Shown here: positions 35,698-44,263 of the stretch, one piece after another
Numbering within the stretch: position 1 is the first letter of the stretch
Layout of the letters: the number at the start of each line of letters is the position of its first letter
DNA from: Gammaproteobacteria bacterium
Lineage (GTDB): Bacteria > Pseudomonadota > Gammaproteobacteria > Steroidobacterales > Steroidobacteraceae
Direction: 5' to 3'
NCBI GenBank assembly: GCA_028293745.1
Contig: JAQGOF010000035.1
Coordinates: forward strand, 1 to 56,874
Length of the DNA: 56,874 nt
Program-made: the position numbers and the translations under genes
The notes under the pieces: model-generated
Database searches by the model: none
The model's input: only the letters and a program-made list of their open reading frames with translations
What the model was told of the DNA's origin: nothing

Positions 35698-36606
35698 TCA
35701 TTCGTTGGATACGGCGTAGATCTTTCCGCGGAATGGCGACTTGTCGAGCTGGTCCAGCGCCGTGACGTATAGCGTCCGTTCATTCGGGCTGAAAGCCATG
35801 TTGGGAACGCCCGGTGAGGGCAGATTGATCGAGCGCAACAAACGGCCGTCGGCATCCACGACGAAGATCGTGCCCGCGAGCGGCGCGTGCGGATCCCGCG
35901 GGTTCTGTCCTATGTAGATTCGTCCGCGGGAGTCGATCTTCACACCATCGGGCCAGATGTGACCGACGTGATGGGTGAGATCGTCGAGATTCAGGAAGAC
36001 TCGCCGATCCGACAGGTGTCCTGCCGGACCGATCCGGAAGCGCAGCAGGCGGTTCTCCTCGGTCTCGACGACGTACAGCGTCTCGCCGTTGCGGGAGACG
36101 GCCAGTCCGTTGGCAGCGTTCAGATCCGCAGCCGCGAGTGCGATGGTTCCATCCGCGGCTATATAGAACACCCTGCCATCGACCGCCGCTCCCGGATGAC
36201 CGGAGGCGGTGAAGTAGATGCCACCGAGGCGATCGGGGGCGAAATCATTCGGCCCGACGAATGGCTTGCCGTCCCGGTCATGATCGTAGGCAGGCAACGC
36301 CCTGCCCTCAGCAGACAGGTGACCGATGGTTCCGTTGTCGTAACACGTGGTGAGGAAATCGCCACGCAGGGTGACGAACACCGCCGAGGGTCCGCAGCCC
36401 TTCTGCGAGGCGAAGATCCGGTTGCTCTTGCCGTCCCAGACACTGACGGTGTTGCGATCGTACTCGACGTAGTACAACTTCCCGTCGTGCCAGACGGGGC
36501 CCTCCGGAAAATGAACGTCGTCGTTCAGAATCACGAAGCGCGCGCCCTGGCACGGGAGCGCCAGGCAGAGCCCCGCGAGGCAGGTTGCTGCGCGAAGTGT
36601 GCTCAC
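35698..36606 (-). CDS. Exported SMP-30/gluconolactonase-family protein (copy 1)
   Basis: A 302-residue six-bladed propeller with a short signal peptide (ATCLAGLCLALPCQGA). The divalent-metal ligands of SMP-30 lactonases are in place: Glu in HFPEGPVWHDGKLYYVEY, Asn in FVGPNDFAPD, Asn in AANGLAVS and Asp in WPDGVKID. Members hydrolyse sugar lactones or other cyclic esters; the signal peptide places this one in the periplasm. The GTG start overlaps the stop of the MFS gene by four bases, and the long open frame upstream of it is a shadow of that gene. It is the last gene of a receptor-MFS-lactonase operon and is paralogous to the SMP-30 gene at 40776 on the other side of the receptor. Confidence 0.9.
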   Translation of the reverse strand: MSTLRAATCLAGLCLALPCQGARFVILNDDVHFPEGPVWHDGKLYYVEYDRNTVSVWDGKSNRIFASQKGCGPSAVFVTLRGDFLTTCYDNGTIGHLSAEGRALPAYDHDRDGKPFVGPNDFAPDRLGGIYFTASGHPGAAVDGRVFYIAADGTIALAAADLNAANGLAVSRNGETLYVVETEENRLLRFRIGPAGHLSDRRVFLNLDDLTHHVGHIWPDGVKIDSRGRIYIGQNPRDPHAPLAGTIFVVDADGRLLRSINLPSPGVPNMAFSPNERTLYVTALDQLDKSPFRGKIYAVSNE

Positions 36607-37922
36607 AGGGCTCCCACTCCCGAGTAGGCGCTCGCTGTCTGTTGATCTTCGATGATGGTCCGACTGGCCAGATACAGATGGTACGCGGCCCAGAACCCGG
36701 TGGGAGCCAGGACCAGCAGGCCGAATCTGAGCGAGGCGGCATCCGTTGCGTTGCCGCGGGCGTACCAGTCGCTCAGGATGCCCACCAATTGCGGGGCCAC
36801 GATCAGGTTGAAGACGTTGCCGCACAACCCGGACCAGGCCGCAAAAACTGAGCGCATGTGGCAAGCGGCCAGATTCTGCACGAGCGCCATGCACGGTCCG
36901 ATGTAGAAATAGATCGCCGGAATGAACAGCCAGAACATCGTCCGGGCAAGGACGAGCGAATGCGTCCAGTAGGCGATGATGGAAGGAATCGTCGCCAGGC
37001 CCACCCCGCCAGCCAGGACCCAACAGACACGGCGTGGGTCGAGCATGGACGGTCGCGCGAACAGCCATGCCGCGCCGACACTTGCGAGCACGCCGCCGAT
37101 GAGATGAATGTGTCCAGTGACGGCACCGGCCTGCCCCACGTTGAGACCGTAGGTGCGGATCAGGAACGTCGGCGTCCACCAGATGAGTCCCCAACCCCAG
37201 AGGGAACAGACTCCACTTCCCATGATGACGTGGAATGCGGCTCGCTGTCGCCAAAGGAAACGCAGCGACTCCGCAAGCGACGCGCGCTGTGCGACGGTCA
37301 CGGCGTCCAGCCGTCCACGCGCCGGCTCGCGAATCGTCAGCAACACGAGCAACCCGATCAGCACTCCCGGCACCCCGAGTGCGAGAAAAGATGCCCGCCA
37401 ACCATACGCGTTGGCGACCGCGCCGGCCACGTCCGCGCCCAGCCAGGCTCCCAAGGGCGCGCCGAGCGCGAGAACAGTGAACGCCATGGGTCGCCGCCCG
37501 GCGGGGAAATAATCTGCCAGCAGGGCGTTGGAGGTCGGCGTGCCCCCCGCCTCCCCGGTGCCAACGCCGATTCGTGCGAGCAGGAAGTGCAGGTAGGTAC
37601 GCGAGAGCCCGCAGAGCGCTGTGAAGCCAGACCAAATGAGCACGCAAGCGCCGAGGATGTTGCGCCGGTTCGACCGATCCGCGAGCCATGCGATCGGAAT
37701 CCCAAGGGTTACGTAGAACAGCCCGAGCGGTACGCCAGTAAGAAATGCGACGCCCGTGTCGTTGAGGTGCAGCTCCACGCGGATGGGCTCGAGCACCGTG
37801 GACACCACGTAGCGATCGGCGATGTTGATCGTGTAGACGAGGCACGTCAGGACGAGCACATACCAGCGCACGAGAGCGGAGCCCACTCCCAACTTCGTCA
37901 CACTCAGTGCAGTGCTCCCCAC
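36603..37922 (-). CDS. Major facilitator superfamily transporter
   Basis: A 439-residue inner-membrane carrier with twelve predicted segments. N-terminal half: WYVLVLTCLVYTINIADRYV, the motif-A-like loop IAWLADRSNRRNILG, and LLARIGVGTGEAGGTPTSNA, which is characteristic of the spinster-like/ACS-type group of organic-anion carriers. C-terminal half: GVCSLWGWGLIWWTPTFLIR and LAACHMRSVFAAWSGLCGNV. The GTG start at 37922 has GGGGG upstream. It lies 56 bp after the TonB receptor gene and overlaps the SMP-30 gene, so it very likely carries the product of the outer-membrane receptor and periplasmic lactonase across the inner membrane. The substrate is unknown; a sugar-acid-like or other organic acid is the best guess. 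Confidence 0.9.
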   Translation of the reverse strand: MGSTALSVTKLGVGSALVRWYVLVLTCLVYTINIADRYVVSTVLEPIRVELHLNDTGVAFLTGVPLGLFYVTLGIPIAWLADRSNRRNILGACVLIWSGFTALCGLSRTYLHFLLARIGVGTGEAGGTPTSNALLADYFPAGRRPMAFTVLALGAPLGAWLGADVAGAVANAYGWRASFLALGVPGVLIGLLVLLTIREPARGRLDAVTVAQRASLAESLRFLWRQRAAFHVIMGSGVCSLWGWGLIWWTPTFLIRTYGLNVGQAGAVTGHIHLIGGVLASVGAAWLFARPSMLDPRRVCWVLAGGVGLATIPSIIAYWTHSLVLARTMFWLFIPAIYFYIGPCMALVQNLAACHMRSVFAAWSGLCGNVFNLIVAPQLVGILSDWYARGNATDAASLRFGLLVLAPTGFWAAYHLYLASRTIIEDQQTASAYSGVGAL

Positions 37923-37978
37923 GCTTCAAATCCCCCCGACCGCGCTTGCCTTGTGAATCCGAGCCTGACAGGGTCCAA

Positions 37979-40594
37979 TCAGAACCGATACCCGACCTGG
38001 ACTCCGAGCACCCTCGGACGGGTGATATTTTCCGCCTGCACAAACTGGTTGGTCGAGGTGTAGGTGCTCTTGATTACATTCGTCAGGTTCTGGGCAAAGA
38101 ACTCCGCCGACCACGCATCCCTGGAGATCCCAACGGATGCGTCGTACTCCGTGATCGGAGGATTCTCGAACCTCAGCAACGTGGTGCTCACGTTCGATCC
38201 CGACGACAGCGTGGGGTTGAGGCCGGACTGCGTGAACGAATGTGCAGTATGGGTCACACCAGCCTGCACGAACGCGTTGGACGACCTGATCGCCCATTCG
38301 TATCGCAAACGCAAGTTGAACTGCATTGGCGGAGAATTCGCGCTCGGACTGCCGATCGGCCCGTAAGGATTCTGTACGCTCAGGATCGGCTGGCCGTACT
38401 CCGCCTTACTGGCCGCATTCGCCAGCAGCTCGGGATTGTTCGCGATCAAGTAGGGTGAGTTGGTCTGCTCGCTGCTGTTCCACGAGGCCGCGCCCTGGGC
38501 GGTCAGGCCGTGTGCGAGCACCGCGATGAACGAGGTCTCCACGCCACGGATGCGGTAATTGGGTCCGTTCACGCCGAAGCCGACATTACCGAGCACGCCC
38601 GGATCGAAGAGGGCGACCTGCACATTGTTCCAGTTTTCCTGGTAGACGGCGCCGTTCCACTGCAGACGGTGGCCCAGGAATTCCGTCTTCCAGCCGAGCT
38701 CGTGATTGGTGAGATTGTCGGAGGTGAAGGCCAGCGGGGAGCAGTACTGGTTGATACCCTGGGCGTCCGGGACATAGCAGGCGAAGTTGCGATTGAAGGC
38801 ACCGGGACGGAACCCCTGCGACCACGTGTAGTAAGCGAGCACATCCGGGAGGATGTGCCACGTCAGATTCGCGCGGCTCTTGAAGCCTGTATAAGTCGTC
38901 CGGAGGTTCTCCGCGTCGATATTTGTCGCACCGGCAAGGCAGGGTGCCAATCCCGCCTCGTAGCAGCCGAAACTGCCCGTCACGGCGCCCTTCTCGAAAT
39001 TGTCGAACCGGTAGTAGCGTGTGCCCGCGGTGACGGTCAGTACCTTGGGAATGAGGTCGAAGTCGAGGGAGGCGAAGAATGCCAGCTGCCGATACCCGCG
39101 CTGCACGTCGTTGAAGAACGCGATGTTGTCGTTGCGTATGCTGGGATCGGTTACGGTCGAGCCCGGAGCGGGTGCGACATTCGTCAAACAGCCTGCCGTG
39201 ACGCTCTCTGTGCACGGCGGCAAGGTCTTGTACAGCCAGTTCAGCCGGTCCTCAATCCGCAATTTCTCCCAGAACGCACCGACGATGCCACGCAGCCGCC
39301 AGTCATCGGGCGTGCTCAGGCGTATCTCGTGGCTCTGGTGCGTGTTGTGCTCGGCCTCGTTCCAGACGGTGCTCGGGGAAAAGCATGTGGCCGCCAGGCC
39401 ATTGGCAGGCTCCGCCCCGTGGCACTGGTAATAGTCGGCATACACTCCGCGCGCGTAATTGGTGTAGTCCTGCACCGCGCTGATGTCGCGTACGAGATAG
39501 GATCCCGTGTACACGGCCTTGAGCGGGCCGAACCGGCCACTGAGGGTCCACGCGGTGTTCTCGAACTTGTCCTTGCTGAAGGAGTTGTTGAATAGCGTGA
39601 CCGACTGAGGCGGTAACGGGTCGCCGTCCGAGCTCTTCGGCATCTGATAGAACACACCTTCGGCGTCGATGTTCTGATAGCTCTGAGTAATCAGAGCGTT
39701 CCAATCATCATTGATGTCCCACAGGGCTGAGACGCGCACGCCCTGATAGGTCACCGGGTTGATAGCCCTGGCCGCGATGTTGTTGTTGTTGATGGCGGCC
39801 GCCCCCGGCGGAACCTGGCAAGGCACTGTATCGGCGCTGCAGCCCTGCGGATAATTGGCCCAGTGGATGCCGAGATCGGTTGGCTTGCGGGTGAAGGTGG
39901 ATGCTACGTTGTTGATGTAGCCGCCGCGCCGGTCGTTGTAGATCACGCCGCGAACTGCCAGGGTATCTGCAATCAGGGGCAGATTCAGGACCGCAGTCAG
40001 ATTGGAGTTCGGATCGCCGCCTGCGGTGACCCCGTAACCGGCGGTGAAGCTGGCTTGGGTGACGTTGAGCTTGGGCTTGTTCGTGATATATCGAATGACA
40101 CCGGCCTGAGCCCCCGCGCCGAACAAGGTCCCCTGTGGGCCTTCAAGCACTTCTACGCGCTCCAGGTCCGCGGCGTACACATCCAGGTTGCGGCCCGGAA
40201 GCTGTCCCGACTGGTCATCGAGATAGACCGCGACATTCGGAAAGCCGTTGATCGAGCCTCCGGATTGGATTCCCTGATCGCCGACGCTCAGGCCGCGCAT
40301 GAAGATCTGGGACTGTCCCGGCCCGGAAGACGATGCCGTCACGTTGGGCAGATATTTGACGAAGTCGTCGAAATTCGTGACGTTGAGTTGTTTCAGCGTC
40401 TCCCCGGTGAGCGCCTGAATCGCGATCGGAACGTCCTGTATGTTTTCGCTGCGCCGTTGTGCGGTGACGACGACTTCTGTAAGTCCGCCCGCCGACGCGG
40501 CGGTCTCATCGGCAGGTGCTGCAGCGAAGGCCGCTCCGGCGTGTGCCGCCAGGATGGTCGCTACAGCGCGCGAGCACTTCTGATTCGAGCTCAT
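37979..40594 (-). CDS. TonB-dependent outer-membrane receptor
   Basis: An 871-residue outer-membrane active transporter. A signal peptide (AVATILAAHAGAAFAA) is followed by LTEVVVTAQRRSENIQDVPIAIQAL, the usual beginning of the plug, then plug motifs MRGLSVGDQG, VYLDDQSG and VEVLEGPQGTLFGAGAQAGVIRYITNKP, and a long beta-barrel ending in Phe (GVQVGYRF). Barrel loops contain Cys pairs (QGCSADTVPC, PCTESVTAGC). The ATG at 40594 is preferred to that at 40612 because GGGGAG lies 10 nt before it. Receptors of this layout in Proteobacteria import plant- or xenobiotic-derived compounds as well as siderophores; with a lactonase and MFS gene in one operon and no iron genes, a carbon source is more likely. 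Confidence 0.93.
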   Translation of the reverse strand: MSSNQKCSRAVATILAAHAGAAFAAAPADETAASAGGLTEVVVTAQRRSENIQDVPIAIQALTGETLKQLNVTNFDDFVKYLPNVTASSSGPGQSQIFMRGLSVGDQGIQSGGSINGFPNVAVYLDDQSGQLPGRNLDVYAADLERVEVLEGPQGTLFGAGAQAGVIRYITNKPKLNVTQASFTAGYGVTAGGDPNSNLTAVLNLPLIADTLAVRGVIYNDRRGGYINNVASTFTRKPTDLGIHWANYPQGCSADTVPCQVPPGAAAINNNNIAARAINPVTYQGVRVSALWDINDDWNALITQSYQNIDAEGVFYQMPKSSDGDPLPPQSVTLFNNSFSKDKFENTAWTLSGRFGPLKAVYTGSYLVRDISAVQDYTNYARGVYADYYQCHGAEPANGLAATCFSPSTVWNEAEHNTHQSHEIRLSTPDDWRLRGIVGAFWEKLRIEDRLNWLYKTLPPCTESVTAGCLTNVAPAPGSTVTDPSIRNDNIAFFNDVQRGYRQLAFFASLDFDLIPKVLTVTAGTRYYRFDNFEKGAVTGSFGCYEAGLAPCLAGATNIDAENLRTTYTGFKSRANLTWHILPDVLAYYTWSQGFRPGAFNRNFACYVPDAQGINQYCSPLAFTSDNLTNHELGWKTEFLGHRLQWNGAVYQENWNNVQVALFDPGVLGNVGFGVNGPNYRIRGVETSFIAVLAHGLTAQGAASWNSSEQTNSPYLIANNPELLANAASKAEYGQPILSVQNPYGPIGSPSANSPPMQFNLRLRYEWAIRSSNAFVQAGVTHTAHSFTQSGLNPTLSSGSNVSTTLLRFENPPITEYDASVGISRDAWSAEFFAQNLTNVIKSTYTSTNQFVQAENITRPRVLGVQVGYRF

Positions 40595-40775
40595 CGAATA
40601 GGCACTCCCCATGTAATTCTTGGGTGAACGGTCTAGCGAATGCCCGAGCGATCCAATGCCGGCGCCTGTCAGTCGATCGAATGCCCCCTTGTTGCAGCGT
40701 GATCAGACACGCTGCATACTTTTGACGACTTAAACATAAGCGTTCCGACGGGTCAACGCATGCGAAGCGAGCGGG

Positions 40776-41774
40776 GTGTTCCCTAACACCTTCCGAAGCA
40801 CGCGTGCCAGCGCCTGTACCCGTCTGGCGCGCGCGAGCCAGTATTTGCACCAGCAGCTGTCATTCGCCTCTGGCCCCTGGGGAATTCTCGTGACGTGCCT
40901 CCTGGCCTGGGCCGGGGCTCCCGCCTTGTGTGAGCAGGTCACGATTGTCGATCGTGATGCGCACTACCCGGAGGGTCCGCTGTGGCGCGACGGCAAGCTC
41001 CTTTACGTCGAGTACTCCACGAGCAACATCAAGGCCTGGAGCGGCACGCAAAATGGCGTCCTTTGGCACAAGGATGGCTGCGGTCCCAGTGGCCTGATAG
41101 CCCGCGGCGATAATCTGCTCATTGCCTGCTATGACGGTAACTATCTGGTGGAGCTCGATGCCTCCGGGCAAGAGGTCCGGGTGCTGCGCGCGGACAGCAG
41201 CGGCCGGCCGTTCGTCGGACCGAACGACTTCGCGGCAGATGATCAGGGCGGGATCTATTTCTCCGCCTCAGGTGCGTACGATATCAAGGCGCCGATCACG
41301 GGCACGGTTCTTTACCTGCGGGCGGACGGAAAGACGATCACACGAGTCGCTATCGCGCTGCACTATCCCAACGGGCTCACCGTGGCGAAGGACCGCCGGC
41401 ACCTGCTGGTCGCCGAGATGCTCGCGGGACGTCTGCTCTCGTTCCCGATCGAAGCTGACGGCGCGCTGGGAACGCGCACGGTCTGGGCGCGGCTGCAGGA
41501 TCTTGCGCCACCGACTCCGCACGAGGACGCCTACAACGGTCCCGATGGGCTGAAGCTCGGCCCGGACGGAAACTATTACATTGCCCAGAACGGGTCTGGC
41601 CGGGTGCTCGTCGTGGATGAAGACAGGAAGCTCGTGCGCGTCATAAGTGTGCCGACCCCCTATGTCACAAACGTGGCCTTCGATCCGCTCGAGGCGAATG
41701 TCGTGTTCGTCACTGGCGCATTCGAGCAGTGGAAGCCGCCGTTTCCCGGGGCTGTCTATCGCTGGGCCCGCTGA
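40776..41774 (+). CDS. Exported SMP-30/gluconolactonase-family protein (copy 2)
   Basis: A 332-residue propeller paralogous to the protein encoded at 35698-36606. Metal ligands are conserved: Glu in HYPEGPLWRDGKLLYVEY, Asn in FVGPNDFAADD, Asn in YPNGLTVA, Asp in NGPDGLKLG. Near-identical blocks (KDGCGPSG/QKGCGPSA, RPFVGPNDFA/KPFVGPNDFA, GGIYFSASG/GGIYFTASG) mark the two as duplicates that have diverged. The hydrophobic segment GILVTCLLAWAGAPALC is the signal sequence; the proper start is uncertain: GTG at 40776 gives a long leader, a GTG just before the hydrophobic stretch is possible. It is divergent from the receptor gene, with 180 bp between them for regulation. Confidence 0.88.
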   Translation: MFPNTFRSTRASACTRLARASQYLHQQLSFASGPWGILVTCLLAWAGAPALCEQVTIVDRDAHYPEGPLWRDGKLLYVEYSTSNIKAWSGTQNGVLWHKDGCGPSGLIARGDNLLIACYDGNYLVELDASGQEVRVLRADSSGRPFVGPNDFAADDQGGIYFSASGAYDIKAPITGTVLYLRADGKTITRVAIALHYPNGLTVAKDRRHLLVAEMLAGRLLSFPIEADGALGTRTVWARLQDLAPPTPHEDAYNGPDGLKLGPDGNYYIAQNGSGRVLVVDEDRKLVRVISVPTPYVTNVAFDPLEANVVFVTGAFEQWKPPFPGAVYRWAR

Positions 41775-41932
41775 AATCGCCCGAAGTGCACCGTCGGCCA
41801 CCATCGATGTCAACAGCAACTCGGCCGGCGGCGACAAACACAGAGCCTCGCGCTGAAGAATGCTTCGTGCCAGTCACATTCATGCTCAGAATCGCCTCGA
41901 ATTCGGGCATCATAGGTTGACGACCGGCAGAC

Positions 41933-42562
41933 GTGTCGACCGCGGGAGCGAATCAGCTAATGCAGCAGAATCCGCCGCGCAAGGTGGCGCTGATTGCCAA
42001 CTGCCTCTTGAACCAGAACGCCAAGGTCTGCGAGGGCGCCCACTACCGCGGTCTGGTCAGTCCGGTCGTGGAAGCATTGCGCAGCCGGGGATACCTGTTG
42101 CTGCAGCTGCCCTGCCCCGAGTTGGCCTTCGCTGGTGCGCGGCGTTGGTGGGCCGTCTATGAGCAATATGACACCCCGGCCTATCGAGCTCACTGCCGTC
42201 GCCTGGCACAGGCGATCGCGCCGCTGATCGAACGCCATCTACGCCAGGGCGACGAGGTGATCCTGATCGGGCTCGACGGCAGCCCCTCCACCGGCGTGCG
42301 CTTCACCTCCAGCAGGCCCGATTGGGGCGGGCGGCCCAACCGGCCCGAAGACGACTGGGAGATCGTGCCGCGGCGGGGTGTGTGGATCGAGGAGTTGGAG
42401 GCTGAGCTGGCACGCCGTGGGCTGCCGCCGCTGCCGGCCACGGGCTGGGCACTGGACATGGGCCGCTTCGATGAGGCTGGCTCGCGCCGTGACCTGGAGC
42501 AGTTCCTGGATAGCCGCGAGAACGCTGCGGGCCCGCCCGACGAAGATTCGGCAGAGCCATGA
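41933..42562 (+). CDS. TudS-related (CD3072-type) putative desulfidase with one ligand lost
   Basis: A 209-residue protein similar to the CD3072-type relatives of thiouracil desulfidase TudS, whose cysteines bind a [4Fe-4S] cluster. Family segments: VALIANCLLNQNAKV (Cys24), GYLLLQLPCPELAFAG (Cys61), EQYDTPAYRAHCRRLA and ILIGLDGSPSTGVRF. In remembered relatives the last motif is SPSCGV; here the third Cys is Thr120. Cys33 and Cys88 are extra. The GTG start at 41933 or the ATG at 41960 are both possible. The gene overlaps the next one by four bases (ATGA). The reaction is not known for this subgroup; loss of one ligand would change or abolish cluster chemistry. It lies 160 bp behind the SMP-30 gene in the same direction. 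Confidence 0.8.
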   Translation: MSTAGANQLMQQNPPRKVALIANCLLNQNAKVCEGAHYRGLVSPVVEALRSRGYLLLQLPCPELAFAGARRWWAVYEQYDTPAYRAHCRRLAQAIAPLIERHLRQGDEVILIGLDGSPSTGVRFTSSRPDWGGRPNRPEDDWEIVPRRGVWIEELEAELARRGLPPLPATGWALDMGRFDEAGSRRDLEQFLDSRENAAGPPDEDSAEP

Positions 42563-42978
42563 ACGGCGATTCACGCGGGTGGCGGATGGCCCTGGTGCCC
42601 GACACACTCATCAATCCGCCGCACCGGCTCCGCGCGGCGCTGCCCGACATGCTGGGCGTGCTGGAGGCCAGCGGCTACGGCGTGCTGCAGCTGCCCCCAC
42701 CGGGCGAGCATCGCCTGTTGCTCGCCGTGATCGCCGATCAGGTCGCGGAGTATGCCCATCACGGCTATGCGGTGGTCGCCATCGGCGTGCGCGGGGAGCC
42801 GGGCAATGGCCTCCACTGGCGCCGCCTGGCTCCGCTGCTGCGACACCGGGGCGTGGCGCTGCCGCCCCGCCACATCGTCCGTCCAGATGTCGACGCCGCG
42901 TTGGAGGGGCAGCGGCTTGCCGCCTTACTGGCCGGCTACGATCTGCCGGTAGAAGAGCAACACCGCTGGCGCGTGTAG
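42559..42978 (+). CDS. Cysteine-free degenerate paralogue of the TudS-related protein
   Basis: A 139-residue protein without recognised domain, overlapping the preceding gene by four bases. A segment-by-segment comparison shows it to be a shortened relative of its neighbour: MALVPDTLINP against VALIANCLLNQ, LEASGYGVLQLPPPGE against LRSRGYLLLQLPCPE, VVAIGVRGEPGNGLHW against VILIGLDGSPSTGVRF, and LRHRGVALPP against LARRGLPPLP. All cluster-ligand positions are replaced (Thr16, Pro47, Asn83) and the protein contains no Cys at all. The open frame and tight coupling suggest a partner subunit rather than a random remnant. No enzymatic function is proposed. Confidence 0.65.
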   Translation: MNGDSRGWRMALVPDTLINPPHRLRAALPDMLGVLEASGYGVLQLPPPGEHRLLLAVIADQVAEYAHHGYAVVAIGVRGEPGNGLHWRRLAPLLRHRGVALPPRHIVRPDVDAALEGQRLAALLAGYDLPVEEQHRWRV

Positions 42979-43797
42979 CGCGACGATCCAACAATCGGCA
43001 AGCATGTGAGTCGTGGACGCGGGATTCCTGCCGGGCTTGTGTGCTTTCGGCAGGTTGCCTGTAACTGCAACACTGCAGCAGTCGTTGAGCACGCTATCGC
43101 GACGAAACCCGCTCCCACGACAGCACCCGCTGTGTCGACTGATCATCTTGCGCCGGCACGCCCCACCGCCGCGGCAGCCCTGACGCGGGTGCGCCAACAC
43201 ATGGTCGTGACTTTCGCGGCCGCAGCGATCCTCATCCTTGCGATCGCGGGTACGATGTACTAGTGGCGATACTCGCGCGCATCGACGACACGGGTACACC
43301 ACGATCGCCGCGCCTATAGTTGGCGACGATGTAGACGTCGCGCAGCGGCACGATGGCGGGGTTGATCCAGACGGGTAAGCTCCACCTCGAACTGCAGCGC
43401 AGCCCCGCCTTGGCCATGTGTCAGTGGCACGAGCAGTCTGGCCTCGAGCTTGTTGCGCTTGGCGCCTTCGATCTGCCGCTGGATCAAATCAATGCACGCT
43501 GACGATTGACTGGCAATACTGCATAAGAGAGAAGCGAGCAATGTACATGTCGACCTCCTCCGCCGATCGCGCAGGGTCCACAATATAGCGACTTGTCAGC
43601 GCGACGAGCGCGCCTCGACCTCCGTATCGACCGAGCTGGAGCGTCGCTGTTGCCTCACCATCATCTCGATGTCAGATGAAACGAAAAATCGCTGCAGTGA
43701 AGTCGTGATGACAACATCATCTGGCGCAATCAAGCGTCGCTGGATTGTTGATTGTTGATAGACACCTTCCTAACGAATGCTGTGAAGGCGGAGACCA
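42979..43797. other. Region between the TudS-like pair and the molybdenum hydroxylase genes
   Basis: About 820 bp without a confident gene. On the plus strand a frame at 43006-43263 ends in a hydrophobic stretch (VVTFAAAAILILAIAGTMY) and could be a small membrane protein, but it has an atypical start and no known relative. On the minus strand 43261-43583 holds a disrupted protein-like frame (listed separately). Just before the hydroxylase genes there is a direct repeat GATTGTTGATTGTTGAT at about 43742. Confidence 0.35.
43261..43583 (-). pseudogene. Possible disrupted gene for a small exported protein
   Basis: One frame reads CTLLASLLCSIASQSSACI (signal-like), then KRNKLEARLLVPLTHGQGGAALQFEVEL; a neighbouring frame continues with LPVWINPAIVPLRDVYIVANYRRG. 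The two would join if the frame shifted near 43375. Neither part was recognised. The patterned hydrophobicity suggests former coding sequence, but this is weak evidence. Confidence 0.25.
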
Positions 43798-44256
43798 ATG
43801 AGCACAACACTAAACGTGAATGGCAAGTCGTTCACCGTTGACGTACCGGGCGACACCCCACTTTTGTGGACGTTGCGTGACGTGCTCGGCATGACCGGCA
43901 CGAAGTTCGGATGCGGAATTGCGCTGTGCGGCGCGTGCACGTTTCATCTCGATGGAGTCTCGACGCGCGCGTGCATCACGCCGATCTCCGCGACCGTCGG
44001 CAAGAAGATCACCACCATCGAGGCGATCGGCGATGACGACGTCGGCAAGCGCGTGCAAGCGGCATGGCTCGACCTGGGCGTGCCCCAATGCGGCTATTGC
44101 CAATCGGGACAGATCATGGCCGCCACCGCGCTGCTCAAGCAGAAACCGCGACCCTCCGACGACGACATCGACGCCGCGATGAGCGGCAATATCTGCCGTT
44201 GCGGCACCTATCCGCGGATACGCGCGGCAATCAAACAAGCCGCATCGGCAGAATGA
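43798..44256 (+). CDS. Molybdenum hydroxylase small subunit with two [2Fe-2S] clusters
   Basis: A 152-residue electron-transfer subunit of the xanthine oxidase family. The plant-type ferredoxin cluster is held by Cys39, Cys44, Cys47 and Cys59 ([14 protein letters not shown]), the helical-domain cluster by Cys98, Cys101, Cys133 and Cys135 ([19 protein letters not shown]). GGAG lies about 7 bases before the ATG. It is followed 7 bp later by the molybdopterin-binding large subunit; no FAD subunit is present, so this is the two-subunit type exemplified by isoquinoline 1-oxidoreductase (IorAB), which passes electrons to a cytochrome or the membrane chain rather than NAD. It likely forms a heterodimer with the next gene product. 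Confidence 0.93.
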   Translation: MSTTLNVNGKSFTVDVPGDTPLLWTLRDVLGMTGTKFGCGIALCGACTFHLDGVSTRACITPISATVGKKITTIEAIGDDDVGKRVQAAWLDLGVPQCGYCQSGQIMAATALLKQKPRPSDDDIDAAMSGNICRCGTYPRIRAAIKQAASAE

Positions 44257-44263
44257 GGCCCGG

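Noticed and set aside
36607..38043. A 781-codon reading of the SMP-30 gene extending far upstream
   Set aside because: The added part is out of frame with the MFS transporter gene lying there and is Arg/Ala/His-rich noise; the GTG at 36606 has a signal peptide and four-base overlap.
36858..38063. A 401-codon plus-strand frame opposite the MFS gene
   Set aside because: Shadow of a high-GC membrane-protein gene; composition dominated by charged residues and no recognisable segment.
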